Assembly (NCBI RefSeq): GCF_014194695.1
Contig: NZ_JACIAH010000002.1
Span: forward strand, 124,001-188,000
Reading direction: 5' to 3'
DNA length: 64,000 nucleotides
Source of the DNA: Rhizobium sp. BK399
GTDB lineage: Bacteria; Pseudomonadota; Alphaproteobacteria; Rhizobiales; Rhizobiaceae
A model generated the notes under the pieces. The model worked only from the letters and a program-made list of their open reading frames with translations, made no database searches and was not told the origin of the DNA. Of the stretch, positions 1 to 8,652 are shown in pieces; position 1 is the first letter of the stretch; the number at the start of each line of letters is the position of its first letter. A program made the translations under genes and the position numbers.

Positions 1-142
1 AGACGCCGTGATGGCTCTTGCGCTCGGCCGGCTCGCTGGGGCCGATAAGCGCTACGCCTTCGATCATACCCGAAAGATGGCGGGCAGCAGCCGCGCCCAT
101 CATTCCGCGTCCGACGATCATCACCTTGAAATCAACTGCCAT
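1..142 (-). CDS. FAD/NAD(P)-dependent oxidoreductase, N-terminal fragment
   Basis: Only the first 47 codons are in the window; the gene runs off the left edge. Translation from the ATG at 142-140 gives a beta strand followed by VGRGMMGAAAARHL, a GxGxxG dinucleotide-binding fingerprint near residues 10-23. This is typical of DAO-type FAD-dependent amine/amino-acid oxidoreductases, but substrate and subfamily cannot be read from the fragment. A GAGGT ribosome binding site precedes the start. The class (Rossmann oxidoreductase) is well supported; FAD rather than NAD is inference. Confidence 0.6.
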   Translation of the reverse strand, partial: MAVDFKVMIVGRGMMGAAAARHLSGMIEGVALIGPSEPAERKSHHGV

Positions 143-243
143 ATGTCACCTCATTTTCCGAGGTCGGATAACACAGGCGCCACGTTGAATCATATTGTTA
201 AGTGCCAGCTCGAAGCGATTCTCGAACAAGCACTTTCAAGCGA

Positions 244-759
244 TCAAAGCATCGCCAGGACCTTGCCGCAGTAAGCCTTGGAAACCGGGTTCATGCGGGT
301 TGCGCCATGGCCGGCATTGTACTTCAGGATCGTACCGCAAGTTTCGCCACCGCCTAGCTGATGTGCTGCAGCCAGATACTTCATGCCGAACTTGATGTTC
401 GTCTCAGGGTCGAACAAGCCCTTCGCAGGGCCCGAGTAGCCCATCATGCGTGCCGTCGCCGGCTTGATCTGCATGAGGCCGATTTCGCCCGCGCTGCCGC
501 GTGCATTCGGATTGAAATTGCTCTCGACGCGCACGACCGCACGAGCAAGCTCGACGGGGACGTTGTACTGGTTGGCATACTTGACGATGATCGCGGAATA
601 TTTGTTGGCTGTGAAATCCGGCATTGCATAACCGCTGGTGCGGTCAACGGTCTTCAAGGGGATTGTCTGAGATCTTGCGCCCCATTCGCCTGCGAAGGCG
701 CAGTTGATACCCATCAACAGTGCGCTGGCGCACACTGCAGCAGAAATGATCTTCTTCAT
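244..759 (-). CDS. Secreted Slt-type lytic transglycosylase
   Basis: A 171-residue exported murein hydrolase. A Sec signal peptide covers about residues 1-23 (cleavage after AFA). The SLT domain follows: RVESNFNP with the probable catalytic Glu79, then GEIGLMQIKP (residues 91-100) and a C-terminal KYNAGHG segment. The family cleaves the MurNAc-GlcNAc bond to give 1,6-anhydromuropeptides in the periplasm. It is small, essentially signal plus catalytic domain, like the specialised transglycosylases of alphaproteobacteria that open the wall for envelope machines. No secretion system adjoins it, so a housekeeping role is equally possible. Confidence 0.88.
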   Translation of the reverse strand: MKKIISAAVCASALLMGINCAFAGEWGARSQTIPLKTVDRTSGYAMPDFTANKYSAIIVKYANQYNVPVELARAVVRVESNFNPNARGSAGEIGLMQIKPATARMMGYSGPAKGLFDPETNIKFGMKYLAAAHQLGGGETCGTILKYNAGHGATRMNPVSKAYCGKVLAML

Positions 760-1019
760 TTAGTCTAATTACTCCGACCCAAAGAATTTCCGGATCGCAG
801 TTGAAATAACAATCCGGTCGTATGCAGCAGATACATATTAGATATTCTGCAGCAATTCTTTTTGTTTCAATTGACGGCCGCTCGAAACCCCAAACAACAC
901 AAGCGGCGCCGTTCGACGGTTGGCGTTAGACCATCGCAATGAGGAGATAATAGGGAAATGATGTGGCGACGCAGCAGACTCTCAAAATCCTGAGAATCCG
1001 CGCCACCCTAAAGTACTAC

Positions 1020-1784
1020 TTATGCGGCGTATCGCGGCAGCGACGCCAGCAAACGGTGCAGCGTGTCGATCGTCGAAAAATCCGCGATCCCGTCGATTCG
1101 AGCGGGCCGAAAATGGCGCTGGAAAGCCTCGATGTCGCCCGCCATCTTGTCGGAGAATTGGCCTGTGATCTCAGTCGCATAACCGTAAAGCGAGAGCATC
1201 GACTGCAGAGCCTCGACCGGCTGGCCGCTGTCGCCGCGTTGGAAAAATCTTCCACCGGAGATCGCAGCAGGCTCAACCCAATGCCCCACACCGGCCTTGT
1301 GCAGGCCTGACCAAGGAAATTTTTCTCCCGGATCAACCTTCCGAATCGGTGCTACATCGGAGTGCCCAAGCACCCTTTCGGGGGTAATGGACCAACGTTG
1401 GCCGCAATCGCGACACAATTCAATGACCGCTTGAATTTGTTCTTGCGGATACTCAGGGAGCCCTCCGGGATGACCCGCATTGGCGATCTCGATCCCGATC
1501 GACAAAGAGTTGATATCGGTCTCCCCCCGCCAGTAACTTTTGCCGGCGTGCCAGGCACGGCGCTCCTCGGGGACGAGCTGCAGAACCTCGCCATCTTCAC
1601 CAACGAAGTAGTGGCTCGAGACCTGACTTTCGTCCCGACAGAGCCACTCCAAGGCTCCGTCAGGCGTCGGCATGCCTGTATAGTGAAGAAGGATCATGTC
1701 TGGCCTGCGCCCATCAGCACGTTCGCCGTGATTTGGCGATGGGCGAACGGTTGCTTTCCGGTAGTCGGCCTCGAACGAGGTCAT
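1020..1784 (-). CDS. AmpD-like N-acetylmuramoyl-L-alanine amidase with peptidoglycan-binding domain
   Basis: A 254-residue Amidase_2 enzyme. The metal ligands are visible: His34 in MILLHYTG, and His141 and Asp151 in GHSDVAPIRKVDPGEKFPW. The conserved Glu in GIEI is near 99. Residues of about 185-250 look like a PG_binding_1 repeat. There is no clear signal peptide, which fits cytosolic recycling of anhydro-muropeptides (AmpD/AmiD type), although the extra binding domain is unusual for a purely cytosolic AmpD. The start codon overlaps the stop of the upstream DnaJ-family gene by 4 nt, so the two are translationally coupled. Confidence 0.88.
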   Translation of the reverse strand: MTSFEADYRKATVRPSPNHGERADGRRPDMILLHYTGMPTPDGALEWLCRDESQVSSHYFVGEDGEVLQLVPEERRAWHAGKSYWRGETDINSLSIGIEIANAGHPGGLPEYPQEQIQAVIELCRDCGQRWSITPERVLGHSDVAPIRKVDPGEKFPWSGLHKAGVGHWVEPAAISGGRFFQRGDSGQPVEALQSMLSLYGYATEITGQFSDKMAGDIEAFQRHFRPARIDGIADFSTIDTLHRLLASLPRYAA

Positions 1785-2488
1785 GCTGCGCGGCGTTCCT
1801 TCTCGATTGCCTCGTAGGCTGCATTCAGCGCAGCCATGCGCTCATTGGCAATCGCATGGAACTCGGCCGGCACGCCCCGCGAAATCAGGCGATCAGGATG
1901 ATGTTCGCTGACAAGTCCATGATAGCGGCGACGGATCGTCGTGAAGTCGTCGGAGGGCGAAACGCCGAGCACCTTGTAGGGATCGCGGCCCATGGAAACA
2001 TGCCGCGCTGCAATTCGTTCGAAATGATCTTCATTCATATGGAAGATCTCGCTCACGTGCCGCAGGAACGCCAATTCCTTCTCATGGATGAGCCCATCCG
2101 CTTTGGCGATATGGAAAAGACCGTCCAGCACCTCTTCCAGGACCGGGCAATTGGCTGCGCATGTCACGCACAAGGATGACAGGCGCTCCGCATAGGCTTC
2201 ATAGCCGGCAACGTCCTGACGCGCCAGATTGTAGAGGCGTGCGACATTCTTTGCCTGCTCCGGCGGGAACTCGAATATCTCGCCAAAGGCATCCACCTCC
2301 CGCTCGCTCACGATTCCATCGGCCTTGGCCATTTTTGCGGACAGAGCGATGATGGCGACCGAGAAGGCCACCTTGCGGCGCGTCTCGGGATCGCCCTCGA
2401 AAACTGTCCGGATAGCCTCGACCACCGCCGAAAGGACGTTGCCCGCGGTGTTGCCAATGGCATTCAGCAGTTTTTCCCAGAAGGACAT
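1781..2488 (-). CDS. DjlA-like co-chaperone (TerB plus C-terminal J domain)
   Basis: The N-terminal two thirds (about residues 35-150) resemble the TerB/tellurite-resistance helical domain, including KADGIVSEREVDAF and a repeat of the same acidic pattern in KADGLIHEKE. The C-terminus is a J domain starting near DPYKVLGV with the HPD motif in SEHHPDRL, so it should stimulate DnaK ATPase. No membrane segment like that of E. coli DjlA is obvious. I chose the ATG at 2488 (MSFWEKLLN), 235 aa, because GAGAGA precedes it; an upstream in-frame start at 2530 is possible. It overlaps the amidase gene downstream (ATGA). Confidence 0.85.
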   Translation of the reverse strand: MSFWEKLLNAIGNTAGNVLSAVVEAIRTVFEGDPETRRKVAFSVAIIALSAKMAKADGIVSEREVDAFGEIFEFPPEQAKNVARLYNLARQDVAGYEAYAERLSSLCVTCAANCPVLEEVLDGLFHIAKADGLIHEKELAFLRHVSEIFHMNEDHFERIAARHVSMGRDPYKVLGVSPSDDFTTIRRRYHGLVSEHHPDRLISRGVPAEFHAIANERMAALNAAYEAIEKERRAA

Positions 2489-2901
2489 AAAAGTCTCTCG
2501 CAGCGCAAATAGGTTAGACACCTTGACCAAATAAAGCCTGCGTTTGCAAGGCGGCGATTGGTCGTAGGAGCGAATACAGCTTTCACATTTCGGTAATTGT
2601 CGCCCCGATGCTGAAGCATACGCCGCATTCGCATTGCCTCATATGACACCAAAGGATAGGCTGCGGTGACGACGGCACGGCGCCCGGCGCACCGCTGCTC
2701 CGCGCGCGCTCGGAGATTTCCACAATCGATCTCAACGGCTATCCGAAGCTTGAAACGATTATATCGTCGTTCAGCCTATCTTCGCCGTTTTGGTGCAGGA
2801 TTTTCACAATAACTACACTTTACATGCCCCTTTCCCTGTCGCATCCATGCGTTAGGTAGGCAGCACGCAGGTGCTCTGATAAGAGACACGATGGAGGGAT
2901 C
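2489..2901. other. Intergenic region between divergent genes
   Basis: 413 nt separate the minus-strand DjlA-like gene from pfp. It must contain both promoters. I see no convincing ORF, RNA gene or strong hairpin. GATAGGCTG (about 2655) recurs inverted as CAGCCTATC (about 2774), but the spacing is too large to call an operator. Confidence 0.5.
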
Positions 2902-4113
2902 ATGGCCAAACAGAAAGTCGCAATGCTCACGGCTGGAGGCCTGGCGCCCTGTCTGTCGTCGGCGGTTGGCGGGCTGATCGAACGCTATAGCGACGTCGCG
3001 CCCGACATCGAACTCGTCGCCTATCGCTCCGGCTATCAGGGCGTGCTTCTCGGCGACAGCATCAAGATCAACGCAGACATGCGCCAGAAGGCGCCGCTTC
3101 TGCATCGCTACGGCGGTTCGCCGATCGGCAATAGCCGCGTCAAGCTCACCAACGCAGCCGATTGCGTGAAGCGCGGCCTGGTCAAGGAAGGCGAGAATCC
3201 GCTGCGCGTTGCCGCCGAGCGCCTCGCCAACGATGGCGTAACCATCCTTCACACCATCGGTGGCGACGACACAAACACCACCGCCGCCGATCTCGCGGCA
3301 TATCTGGCTGCCAACGGCTACAATCTGACGGTCGTCGGCCTCCCGAAGACGGTCGACAACGACGTCGTTCCTATCCGCCAGTCACTCGGCGCGTGGACGG
3401 CGGCCGAAGTCGGAGCGCATTTCTTCGACAACGTCAGCAACGAGCAGACGGCAGCACCGCGCACCTTGATCATCCATGAAGTCATGGGGCGCCACTGCGG
3501 ATGGCTGACGGCCGCGACGGCGCGTGCCTATCTGCAACGGACGAAGAACTACGAGTACGTTGGCGGCTTCATGACGAACGCCAAGATGAAGAGCATCGAC
3601 GCGGTCTACCTGCCCGAAATGGCTTTCGACCTCGATGCGGAAGCGGCACGCCTGAAGGAAATCATCGACCGTACTGGCCATGCGACCGTGTTCGTCTCGG
3701 AAGGCGCCTGCCTCGATGCAATCGTCGCGGAACGCGAAGCCGCCGGCGAGACCGTCAAGCGCGACGCTTTCGGACACGTCAAGATTGACACGATCAATGT
3801 CGGCGGCTGGTTCCAGAAGCAGTTCGCTGGCCTCATCAACGCCGAACGCTCGCTCGTGCAGAAGTCCGGCTATTTTGCGCGCTCGGCTCCCGCTAACGGC
3901 GATGACCTTCGCCTGATTCAGAGCATGACCGACCTCGCCGTTGAAAGCGCCCTCAACAAGGTGTCCGGTGTGACTGGCCACGATGAAGCACAAAACGGCA
4001 AGCTCAGGACGATCGAGTTCCCGCGCATCAAGGGCGGCAAGGCCTTCGACACCTCCACCAAGTGGTTCGGCGAAGTCATGGACACGATTGGCCAGAAATA
4101 CCGGGCAGCATGA
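2902..4113 (+). CDS. pfp: Pyrophosphate--fructose 6-phosphate 1-phosphotransferase
   Basis: A 403-residue phosphofructokinase that interconverts fructose 6-phosphate and fructose 1,6-bisphosphate. The phosphoryl-donor loop reads GGDDTNT (near residue 119), where ATP-dependent enzymes have GGDGS; Asp in the second position is the recognised marker of PPi dependence. The catalytic loop PKTVDND (near 149) and the substrate loop EVMGRHCGW are intact. The ATG follows GGAGGGATC. PPi-PFK is common in rhizobia, where the Entner-Doudoroff route dominates, and the enzyme may serve gluconeogenic flux. It stands alone on the plus strand with a LysE exporter 58 nt downstream. Confidence 0.93.
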   Translation: MAKQKVAMLTAGGLAPCLSSAVGGLIERYSDVAPDIELVAYRSGYQGVLLGDSIKINADMRQKAPLLHRYGGSPIGNSRVKLTNAADCVKRGLVKEGENPLRVAAERLANDGVTILHTIGGDDTNTTAADLAAYLAANGYNLTVVGLPKTVDNDVVPIRQSLGAWTAAEVGAHFFDNVSNEQTAAPRTLIIHEVMGRHCGWLTAATARAYLQRTKNYEYVGGFMTNAKMKSIDAVYLPEMAFDLDAEAARLKEIIDRTGHATVFVSEGACLDAIVAEREAAGETVKRDAFGHVKIDTINVGGWFQKQFAGLINAERSLVQKSGYFARSAPANGDDLRLIQSMTDLAVESALNKVSGVTGHDEAQNGKLRTIEFPRIKGGKAFDTSTKWFGEVMDTIGQKYRAA

Positions 4114-4171
4114 TTGACTGAGGGTTGATATGGTGTCTTTGCTTTTGTCCTAGGGAATAGGAGGAGATTCC

Positions 4172-4807
4172 ATGTCGCTCGAAGCCTGGTTCGCTTTTGC
4201 CGCTGCGTCTGCAATCATGCTGGCCATCCCTGGCCCGACGATTCTCCTCGTTGTTTCCTATGCGCTCGGGCACGGACGCAAGACGGCGCTTGCGACGGTA
4301 ACCGGCGTGGCGCTCGGCGACTTCACCGCGATGACCGCATCATTGTTCGGATTGGGGGCCGTGCTCGCGGCCTCCGCAACCCTGTTCACGGTGCTGAAGT
4401 GGATCGGCGGCGCCTATCTGATCTGGCTCGGGATCAAGCTCTGGCGGGCGCCGGTGATTTCCGAACCGATGGCAGACAATGACAACCTGCCCGAAAAGAA
4501 ATCCCTCAAGGTTTTCCTCCACGCCTATGTCGTCACGGCTCTCAACCCGAAGAGCATCGTCTTCTTCGTCGCATTCGTTCCGCAGTTCTTGAATCCGTCT
4601 CAGCCGTTCTTCGGCCAGATGCTCATCATGGAAGCCACCTTCCTGGTGCTCGCCACCATCAATGCCTCGACTTATGCGCTGGCAGCAAACGCGGCGCGCG
4701 GGCTCATCCGTAAGGCGAGCGTTCAACGCGCAGTCAACCGTACCGGCGGCACTCTGCTCATTGCCGCGGGCGCCGTAACGGCCGGCTATCGCCGCATCGC
4801 CGCGTAA
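4172..4807 (+). CDS. LysE/RhtB-family amino-acid exporter
   Basis: A 211-residue inner-membrane protein with about six hydrophobic segments. The N-terminal signature PGPTILLVVSYALGHG is typical of the LysE/RhtB superfamily, which exports amino acids, homoserine lactones or related metabolites by proton exchange. The conserved LNPKSIVFF motif lies in the middle. GGAGGAG sits just upstream of the ATG. Substrate cannot be deduced. Confidence 0.88.
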   Translation: MSLEAWFAFAAASAIMLAIPGPTILLVVSYALGHGRKTALATVTGVALGDFTAMTASLFGLGAVLAASATLFTVLKWIGGAYLIWLGIKLWRAPVISEPMADNDNLPEKKSLKVFLHAYVVTALNPKSIVFFVAFVPQFLNPSQPFFGQMLIMEATFLVLATINASTYALAANAARGLIRKASVQRAVNRTGGTLLIAAGAVTAGYRRIAA

Positions 4808-4920
4808 ATATTTTCGGCGGGTTGCAGCAAAGCAACGAATACGTTAATGGCGGAATCCGGGCTTAAGGTTTTTGGTAACTTCTAACGCTGCCGGGGCGGC
4901 GCGTTCACGAAAGTGAGAGT

Positions 4921-5856
4921 ATGGTAGCGATCGGTTTTTCCGGCCTGAAACGCAGTCTCGTCGTTTCGACGATGCTCTGCGGCGTTGTTGCCGGATGCAC
5001 GAGCGTCGAATACACCTCGCAGGCAGAATTGACCGCTCTCCAGACAGTTGTACCGACACCGAAGCCGGGCGAAGATGCCACACTTGCCGCCGTGCCTGCC
5101 GGCGAAGGCAGCACTGAAACGGCGATGGTCCCTGCCACGGACCCGACAGCGGCTGCTCTCGCAGCCCCAGCCATGCCGACCGCGGCGCCTTCACAACCAG
5201 GCGGTCAGATCGAGCCTACCGCCGCAACGGGTTATGCGCAGATTCCCCTTACTCCCGAGATGACGGCAATACAGTCCGTCATACCCATTCCGCGTCCTGG
5301 CACCCCCTCCCCGTCAACGCAGCTCGCCTTTGCCGCAACGCCCCAGGCCGGCAGCGGCGCCATCGCCGCCCTTTCCGCAATCGACACCACGCCGCACCCG
5401 ATGATGGACTACGGCTTCGACACTTCGGGTCCATCCGACCCGCCTGCTGCCCCGCCGATGTTCAGCGACAGCGACGACGACGGCGCGCCGACCGTGGAAA
5501 AAAGCGCGATCACCAAGATCATCGACAAGTATTCGAAGATGTATGAGGTGCCCGCCTCGCTGCTTCACCGCGTCGTCCACCGCGAAAGCCGCTACAATGC
5601 CAAGGCTTACAACAAGCGTGGCTACTTCGGCCTGATGCAGATCAAGTACAACACGGCGAAGTCGATGGGCTACGAAGGCGAGCCCGCCGGTCTGTTCGAC
5701 GCCGAGACCAACATCAAATACGCCGCCAAGTATCTGCGCGGCGCCTGGCTCGTGTCCGACAGCAGCGAAGACAATGCCGTCCGCCTTTACGCCCGTGGCT
5801 ATTATTACGAGGCCAAGCGCAAAGGTATGGACGACGTCGCCCAGGGCAATTATTGA
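4921..5856 (+). CDS. Lytic transglycosylase lipoprotein
   Basis: A 311-residue protein with a lipobox (CGVVAGC, Cys near residue 26), so it is probably anchored in a membrane facing the periplasm. A long Ala/Pro/Thr-rich low-complexity linker (about residues 40-185) precedes a C-terminal SLT domain: HRESRYNAKAYNKRGYFGLM, with Glu in HRES as the probable catalytic acid, then the NIKYAAKYL helix. The linker would let the catalytic domain reach across the periplasm to murein. It converges on the next gene, with a 7-nt overlap of the two stop regions. Confidence 0.87.
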   Translation: MVAIGFSGLKRSLVVSTMLCGVVAGCTSVEYTSQAELTALQTVVPTPKPGEDATLAAVPAGEGSTETAMVPATDPTAAALAAPAMPTAAPSQPGGQIEPTAATGYAQIPLTPEMTAIQSVIPIPRPGTPSPSTQLAFAATPQAGSGAIAALSAIDTTPHPMMDYGFDTSGPSDPPAAPPMFSDSDDDGAPTVEKSAITKIIDKYSKMYEVPASLLHRVVHRESRYNAKAYNKRGYFGLMQIKYNTAKSMGYEGEPAGLFDAETNIKYAAKYLRGAWLVSDSSEDNAVRLYARGYYYEAKRKGMDDVAQGNY

Positions 5857-7235
5857 CCATTATGGTCCAGCGTAGCGAGTAGCTCCTTCACCAGCATCTG
5901 CGGCTTGTAGCGAAGCCAGCTTGGCGTTAACCCAAGTCTGACGACGACGAGTTTCGCCGACGGCACGATCGCCACGCTCTGCCCGTCATGTCCTTCCATC
6001 CAGAATGTATCGTCGGGAAGACCGGCTAATGCACTGCTATCGCCACCCGGCGCGGCAAGCCAGGCTTGCGCCTGCGTATATTTGCCGCCTGAGGATGCCG
6101 TCGGCGTCCTCATCGCCGTCATGAAGCGTTCCGGCAGCAGCCGCTCCCCATTCCAGACGCCGTCCTGAAGAAGGAACTGCCCGAAACGGGCCCAGTCCCG
6201 CGCGGTGGCGTAGAGATAGGAGCTGCCGGCGAATGTGCCGCGTGCGTCGACCTCCAGAACCGCGCTCGACATGCCGATCGGATCGAACAGGGCCATCTTG
6301 GGATAGGCAAGCGCTGTCTGCATGTTGCCGATGCGATCCATCCATATCTTCGAGATGAGAACCGATGTGCCGCTGGAGTAGTTGAAGCGCTCGCCAGGAC
6401 TGGCCTCCAATGGGAGGCTCGCTGGCAGTACCGTCATATCCGCATCGAGATAAAGCATCCGAGTGACGTCAGCGACCGTGCCATAGCTTTCGTTGAAGGC
6501 TAGGCCGCTCTGCATGCCCATGAGGTCGCTGAGCTTGATTGTCGAGTGATCACCACCCTGCCACTGCGGCAGGAGCGCTATGTCATCAAATGTTATTCTG
6601 TTGTCGAGCATCAGCCGCCCGACAATCGCAGCGTTGACGGTCTTTGTCATGGACCAGCCTGTCAGCGGCGTCGTTGGACCGAAGCCGTCGCCATAGCGCT
6701 CGGCGATGATGCGGCCATTGTGAACGACGACGACGGCGCGCATGGCCGGACCGAGCAAATCTTTGTTCGCAAGCAGCGCGTCGACACCGCTATCATGGAC
6801 ATCAGCGACGGTGTTACCCTCTGGCCATATCGCCTCATTTGGAGAGCTTTGAGCTCCCGGCCCGTCTGGCACCGCGCGCGCTGCCGTTTCAAAGTCCCCG
6901 TCTGGCACGCTGCTACAGCCGAGCGCGCCGCGATAGATTGCATAACCCGGTGCGAAAAGCCCAAGGATACGGGCAGTAACCCGCTTTTCCTGCCGGTCGA
7001 CAGCCACACGCACCAGCCGCAGCAGCGGGTTTCCCGGCGCCTGCACGTCCTCATGGAGCACCTGTTCAGGATCCCTTCCCGCGAGAAAGACGTTCGAGCA
7101 AACGATCTTGGCCGCATAGCCATCCCCCACGCGCAGCAGTTCCGGCGGGCTGACATAGAGCCAGGCGGCGCCCATGGCGACAATCACTACCAGCAGAAGA
7201 GCAAGTGATTTTACGACACGCAGCACAAATCGCAT
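5850..7235 (-). CDS. Membrane-anchored beta-lactamase-family serine hydrolase
   Basis: A 461-residue class C beta-lactamase/DD-peptidase-fold protein. An N-terminal hydrophobic segment (about residues 8-28) anchors or exports it. The catalytic SxxK is in WSMTKTVN. The second motif appears as YSSGTS, where the family usually has YxN, and the third as GHDGQ near the C-terminus, an HxG variant. Such proteins are often esterases, D-aminopeptidases or amidases rather than antibiotic-resistance enzymes, and nothing here indicates resistance. It is transcribed away from btaA, sharing a 172-nt intergenic region. Confidence 0.83.
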   Translation of the reverse strand: MRFVLRVVKSLALLLVVIVAMGAAWLYVSPPELLRVGDGYAAKIVCSNVFLAGRDPEQVLHEDVQAPGNPLLRLVRVAVDRQEKRVTARILGLFAPGYAIYRGALGCSSVPDGDFETAARAVPDGPGAQSSPNEAIWPEGNTVADVHDSGVDALLANKDLLGPAMRAVVVVHNGRIIAERYGDGFGPTTPLTGWSMTKTVNAAIVGRLMLDNRITFDDIALLPQWQGGDHSTIKLSDLMGMQSGLAFNESYGTVADVTRMLYLDADMTVLPASLPLEASPGERFNYSSGTSVLISKIWMDRIGNMQTALAYPKMALFDPIGMSSAVLEVDARGTFAGSSYLYATARDWARFGQFLLQDGVWNGERLLPERFMTAMRTPTASSGGKYTQAQAWLAAPGGDSSALAGLPDDTFWMEGHDGQSVAIVPSAKLVVVRLGLTPSWLRYKPQMLVKELLATLDHNGQ

Positions 7236-7343
7236 CTACGGTCCTCCCTGCGTGCAAGAGAAGCAGGAAAGCCCGTACAGCGAAAGACCCCAGGGTGCGG
7301 CTGGCCCTGCATTTCCTGTCGTCGGCCGCCCTGCCCACAGCCC

Positions 7344-7361
7344 GCGTCATCAAACTGTAGT
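7344..7361 (+). promoter_or_regulatory. PhoB-box-like site before btaAB
   Basis: GCGTCAT-CAAA-CTGTAGT matches the Pho-box layout (two CTGTCAT-type heptamers, 4-nt AT-rich spacer) at 5 of 7 bases in each half. It lies 46 nt upstream of the btaA ATG. btaAB is induced by phosphate starvation through PhoB in Sinorhizobium meliloti, so position and function fit. The 13-nt core GTCATCAAACTGT is identical to the site at 35538-35555. Confidence 0.6.
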
Positions 7362-7407
7362 CACGACGCGCTAAACGCCCTGAACGCTAAAAGGGTGAAA
7401 GACTCAT

Positions 7408-8652
7408 ATGACGGAATTTGCACCGGATGCCGGCTTCCGCAAGAACCGGAAACTCAAGGCAGCCCTTCTCCGCCACAACGCCTTCTCCAAGGCGGGCTTT
7501 TCGGAACGGCTCTTTGGCCTTTTGTTTTCCGGTTTGGTTTATCCGCAAATCTGGGAAGATCCCGATCTCGACATGCTGGCGATGGAGCTTCAGCCCCATC
7601 ATCGCGTCGTGACAATCGGCTCCGGCGGCTGCAATATGCTCGCCTATCTCTCTAAGGGTCCAGCATCGATCGATGTGGTCGACCTCAATCCGCATCATAT
7701 CGCCCTCAATCGGCTGAAGCTTGCGGCATTCCGTCACCTTCCCGGACACACCGACCTCGTTCGCTTCCTCGCAAAGCCGCGTGAAACGTCGAACAGCCAC
7801 GCGTTCGACCAGTTCCTCGCGGCAAACCTCGACGACGCAACCCGGAACTACTGGAACAGCCGCAAGTTCGGTCGCCGGCGCGTCACCGTCTTCGACCGCA
7901 ATATCTACGAAACCGGTCTGCTCGGACGGTTTATCGGCGCGGCTCACCTTCTTGCCCGCCTGCACGGCGTCGACCTCACGGAGATGACAAAGGCGCGTTC
8001 GCTGCGCGAGCAGCGCCAGTTCTTCGATGAGAGGATCGCACCGCTGTTCGACAAACCCGTCGTGCGCTGGATTGCCGGACGCAAAAGCTCGCTATTCGGC
8101 CTCGGCATCCCGCCGCAGCAGTACGACGAACTGGCAAGCCTCGCGGCAGATCAGTCGATCGCCCCGGTTCTGCGGCATCGGCTTGAGAAGCTGGCCTGCC
8201 ACTTCCCGATGCAGGAGAACTATTTTGCCTGGCAGGCCTTCGGGCGCCGCTACGCCCCCGAAGGCGAAGGACCGCTTCCGACCTATCTCGAGCCTGTAAA
8301 CTACGAGGTGATCCGCGCGAACGTCGATCGCGTCAACGTTCATCACGCCAGCTTCACCGAGCTCCTTTCAGGAGAGCCGGCTGCCTCGCGCGATCGCTAC
8401 ATCCTCCTGGATGCGCAGGATTGGATGACGGACGAGCAACTCAATGATCTCTGGGCAGAAATTAGCCGGACGGCGCGTGAAGGTGCTCGGGTGATTTTCC
8501 GCACCGCCGCGGAAAAGAGCATCATCGAAGGGCGTCTGTCGCCTGCCATCCGTGATCAGTGGACCTACATGGAGGAACGTTCCCTCGAGCTGACGGCGCT
8601 CGATCGCTCGGCAATCTACGGCGGCTTCCATATTTACAGGAAGACGGCGTGA
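7408..8652 (+). CDS. btaA: S-adenosylmethionine:diacylglycerol 3-amino-3-carboxypropyltransferase
   Basis: A 414-residue DUF3419 protein. It transfers the 3-amino-3-carboxypropyl group of SAM to diacylglycerol, the first step of betaine lipid (DGTS) synthesis at the membrane. A SAM-binding segment is visible as IGSGGCNMLAYL followed by the acidic strand VVDLNPHH (about residues 72-98). Length matches rhizobial BtaA, and btaB follows with a 4-nt overlap. DGTS replaces phospholipids when phosphate is short; the PhoB-like box upstream is consistent with that control. Confidence 0.93.
   Translation: MTEFAPDAGFRKNRKLKAALLRHNAFSKAGFSERLFGLLFSGLVYPQIWEDPDLDMLAMELQPHHRVVTIGSGGCNMLAYLSKGPASIDVVDLNPHHIALNRLKLAAFRHLPGHTDLVRFLAKPRETSNSHAFDQFLAANLDDATRNYWNSRKFGRRRVTVFDRNIYETGLLGRFIGAAHLLARLHGVDLTEMTKARSLREQRQFFDERIAPLFDKPVVRWIAGRKSSLFGLGIPPQQYDELASLAADQSIAPVLRHRLEKLACHFPMQENYFAWQAFGRRYAPEGEGPLPTYLEPVNYEVIRANVDRVNVHHASFTELLSGEPAASRDRYILLDAQDWMTDEQLNDLWAEISRTAREGARVIFRTAAEKSIIEGRLSPAIRDQWTYMEERSLELTALDRSAIYGGFHIYRKTA

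Noticed and set aside
244..768. Plus-strand open frames antisense to the Slt-type transglycosylase
   Set aside because: They are mirror frames of a clear domain-bearing gene; no ribosome site or family match.
958..993. An 11-codon frame after a GAGGAG-like sequence
   Set aside because: Too short and not conserved in any way I can judge; likely chance.
2464..2652. A 62-codon minus-strand frame upstream of the DjlA-like gene
   Set aside because: It overlaps the start of the DjlA-like gene in another frame, has no ribosome site and shows no recognisable product.
5850..7235. Antibiotic-resistance beta-lactamase
   Set aside because: The fold is class C-like but the second motif is YSS instead of YxN and the third an HxG variant; family members with these are mostly esterases or peptidases.
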